Part shown: in pieces, positions 63,586 through 64,000 of the stretch | Layout: every line of letters starts with the position of its first letter | How positions within the stretch are numbered: position 1 is the stretch's first letter | Assembly (NCBI GenBank): GCA_918797485.1 | Contig: CAKKNE010000005.1 | Span: 3,410,001-3,474,000 of the forward strand | Direction of reading: 5' to 3' | Length of the DNA: 64,000 bases | Source of the DNA: Pelagomonas calceolata | Taxonomy: Eukaryota > Sar > Pelagophyceae > Pelagomonadales > Pelagomonadaceae | The notes under the pieces: generated by a model | What the model was told of the DNA's origin: nothing | Databases searched by the model: none | Seen by the model: the letters and a program-made list of their open reading frames with translations, nothing else | Program-made: the position numbers and the translations under genes

Positions 63586-64000
63586 ATGAGTTACAAGGAC
63601 CGCGAGGCGGCCGGCGACCGGGCGGTCGCCGCTGCATCGGGCGCGAGCGCCCACGCGGCGGTTTCGTGCCGCATGGCCGCGACGACCATCGCTGCCATCG
63701 CGACGGCCGTCGACGCGCTGGACACCGTCGACGCCGACGAGCCGCGCGCGCGAGCGACGCCACCGCCCGTCCTGGCAACGCAAGGCACGGACGACGCCTG
63801 GGCCGACTGGCGAGGTTGCGTGTGCGGCGGCGGCGCCTACGGCGAGATGGTCGCCTGCGACGGCGGCTGCGACAACTGGTTCCACTTCGCGTGCGTGGGC
63901 CTCGCGAGCGCGCCGCGCGGCGAGTACATCTGCGACGCGTGCGGCGCGGGCTTTGGGTTCCGGCGCGCCTACGACGACGAGGATGACAGTGACGCGCGCG
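63586..64000 (+). CDS. PHD-finger protein (partial, ING-like finger)
   Basis: The frame opens at an ATG at 63586 (MSYKDREAAGDRAVAAASGA) and runs off the window. Residues about 82-130 form a PHD finger of the ING type: CVCGGGAYGEMVACDGGCDN, then WFHFACVG and YICDAC, with the Cys4-His-Cys3 spacing complete. The M-V-A-C-D and W-F-H residues are those that bind trimethylated H3K4. The N-terminus is Ala-rich and lacks the long ING helix, so the finger type is clear but the protein family is not. Confidence 0.82.
   Translation, partial: MSYKDREAAGDRAVAAASGASAHAAVSCRMAATTIAAIATAVDALDTVDADEPRARATPPPVLATQGTDDAWADWRGCVCGGGAYGEMVACDGGCDNWFHFACVGLASAPRGEYICDACGAGFGFRRAYDDEDDSDAR

Overview
The window is nuclear DNA of a compact, GC-rich unicellular alga, most likely a pelagophyte stramenopile of the Aureococcus/Pelagomonas kind. 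The evidence is: few introns, most of them 37-78 bp; genes on both strands separated by about 100-500 bp; plastid-targeted proteins with a signal peptide followed by a transit region (FKBP, fibrillin, DUF177/YceD, bL9); many gene families of MYND/TPR, Sel1 and ankyrin type; and spliced introns that look like introner elements, a transposon class already known from Aureococcus. The species call is an inference.

Layout. 1-12 kb: partial EGF-like secreted protein, membrane-anchored TTL-type ligase, FHA-SNF2 translocase carrying an introner, a divergent pair of secretory AAA+ ATPases, a broken MYND/TPR copy, and a 5'-truncated mucin-like membrane protein. 12-24 kb: kinesin-14, a 2148-residue FAAL-ACP-KS-ACP-C megasynthase, and two head-to-head MYND/RING-like/TPR paralogues. 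24-34 kb: UTP15, plastid fibrillin, HPPK-DHPS of folate synthesis, an unknown plastid protein, two tandem ankyrin genes, a phosphoglycerate mutase with EF-hands, and an alpha/beta hydrolase. 35-43 kb: AspH-type hydroxylase, two tandem F-box-like/Sel1 genes, a basic protein, a remarkable array of short hairpins, and a cysteine-doublet protein. 43-58 kb: HEAT-repeat TTI1-like protein, lumenal FKBP, SAP-thioesterase, GT8 glycosyltransferase, a cardiolipin-synthase-like enzyme, YceD, ATP11, bL9 and a membrane protein. 58-64 kb: sugar-phosphate cyclase of the gadusol/valiolone type, an F-box-like gene with a second introner, a histone H1-like coiled coil, a SET protein, a small CaaX protein and a partial PHD protein. 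I found no rRNA, tRNA or CRISPR.

The main discoveries are not single genes. (1) Two introns are intact or nearly intact introner transposons with shared terminal inverted repeats (CTGTGTGGA...) and 8-bp target duplications that supply the GT donor. (2) A quasi-palindromic element, GCTAGTGTCTTAC followed by a GCTAG half site, recurs about ten times, mostly 65-215 bp upstream of start codons and usually pointing toward the gene. (3) The word ACGCCATCGACGC recurs in short introns close to the 3' splice site, and also outside genes. (4) About a dozen perfect hairpins lie in under 500 bp at 40.58-41.05 kb. These support each other as signs of a genome shaped by tiny non-autonomous mobile elements.
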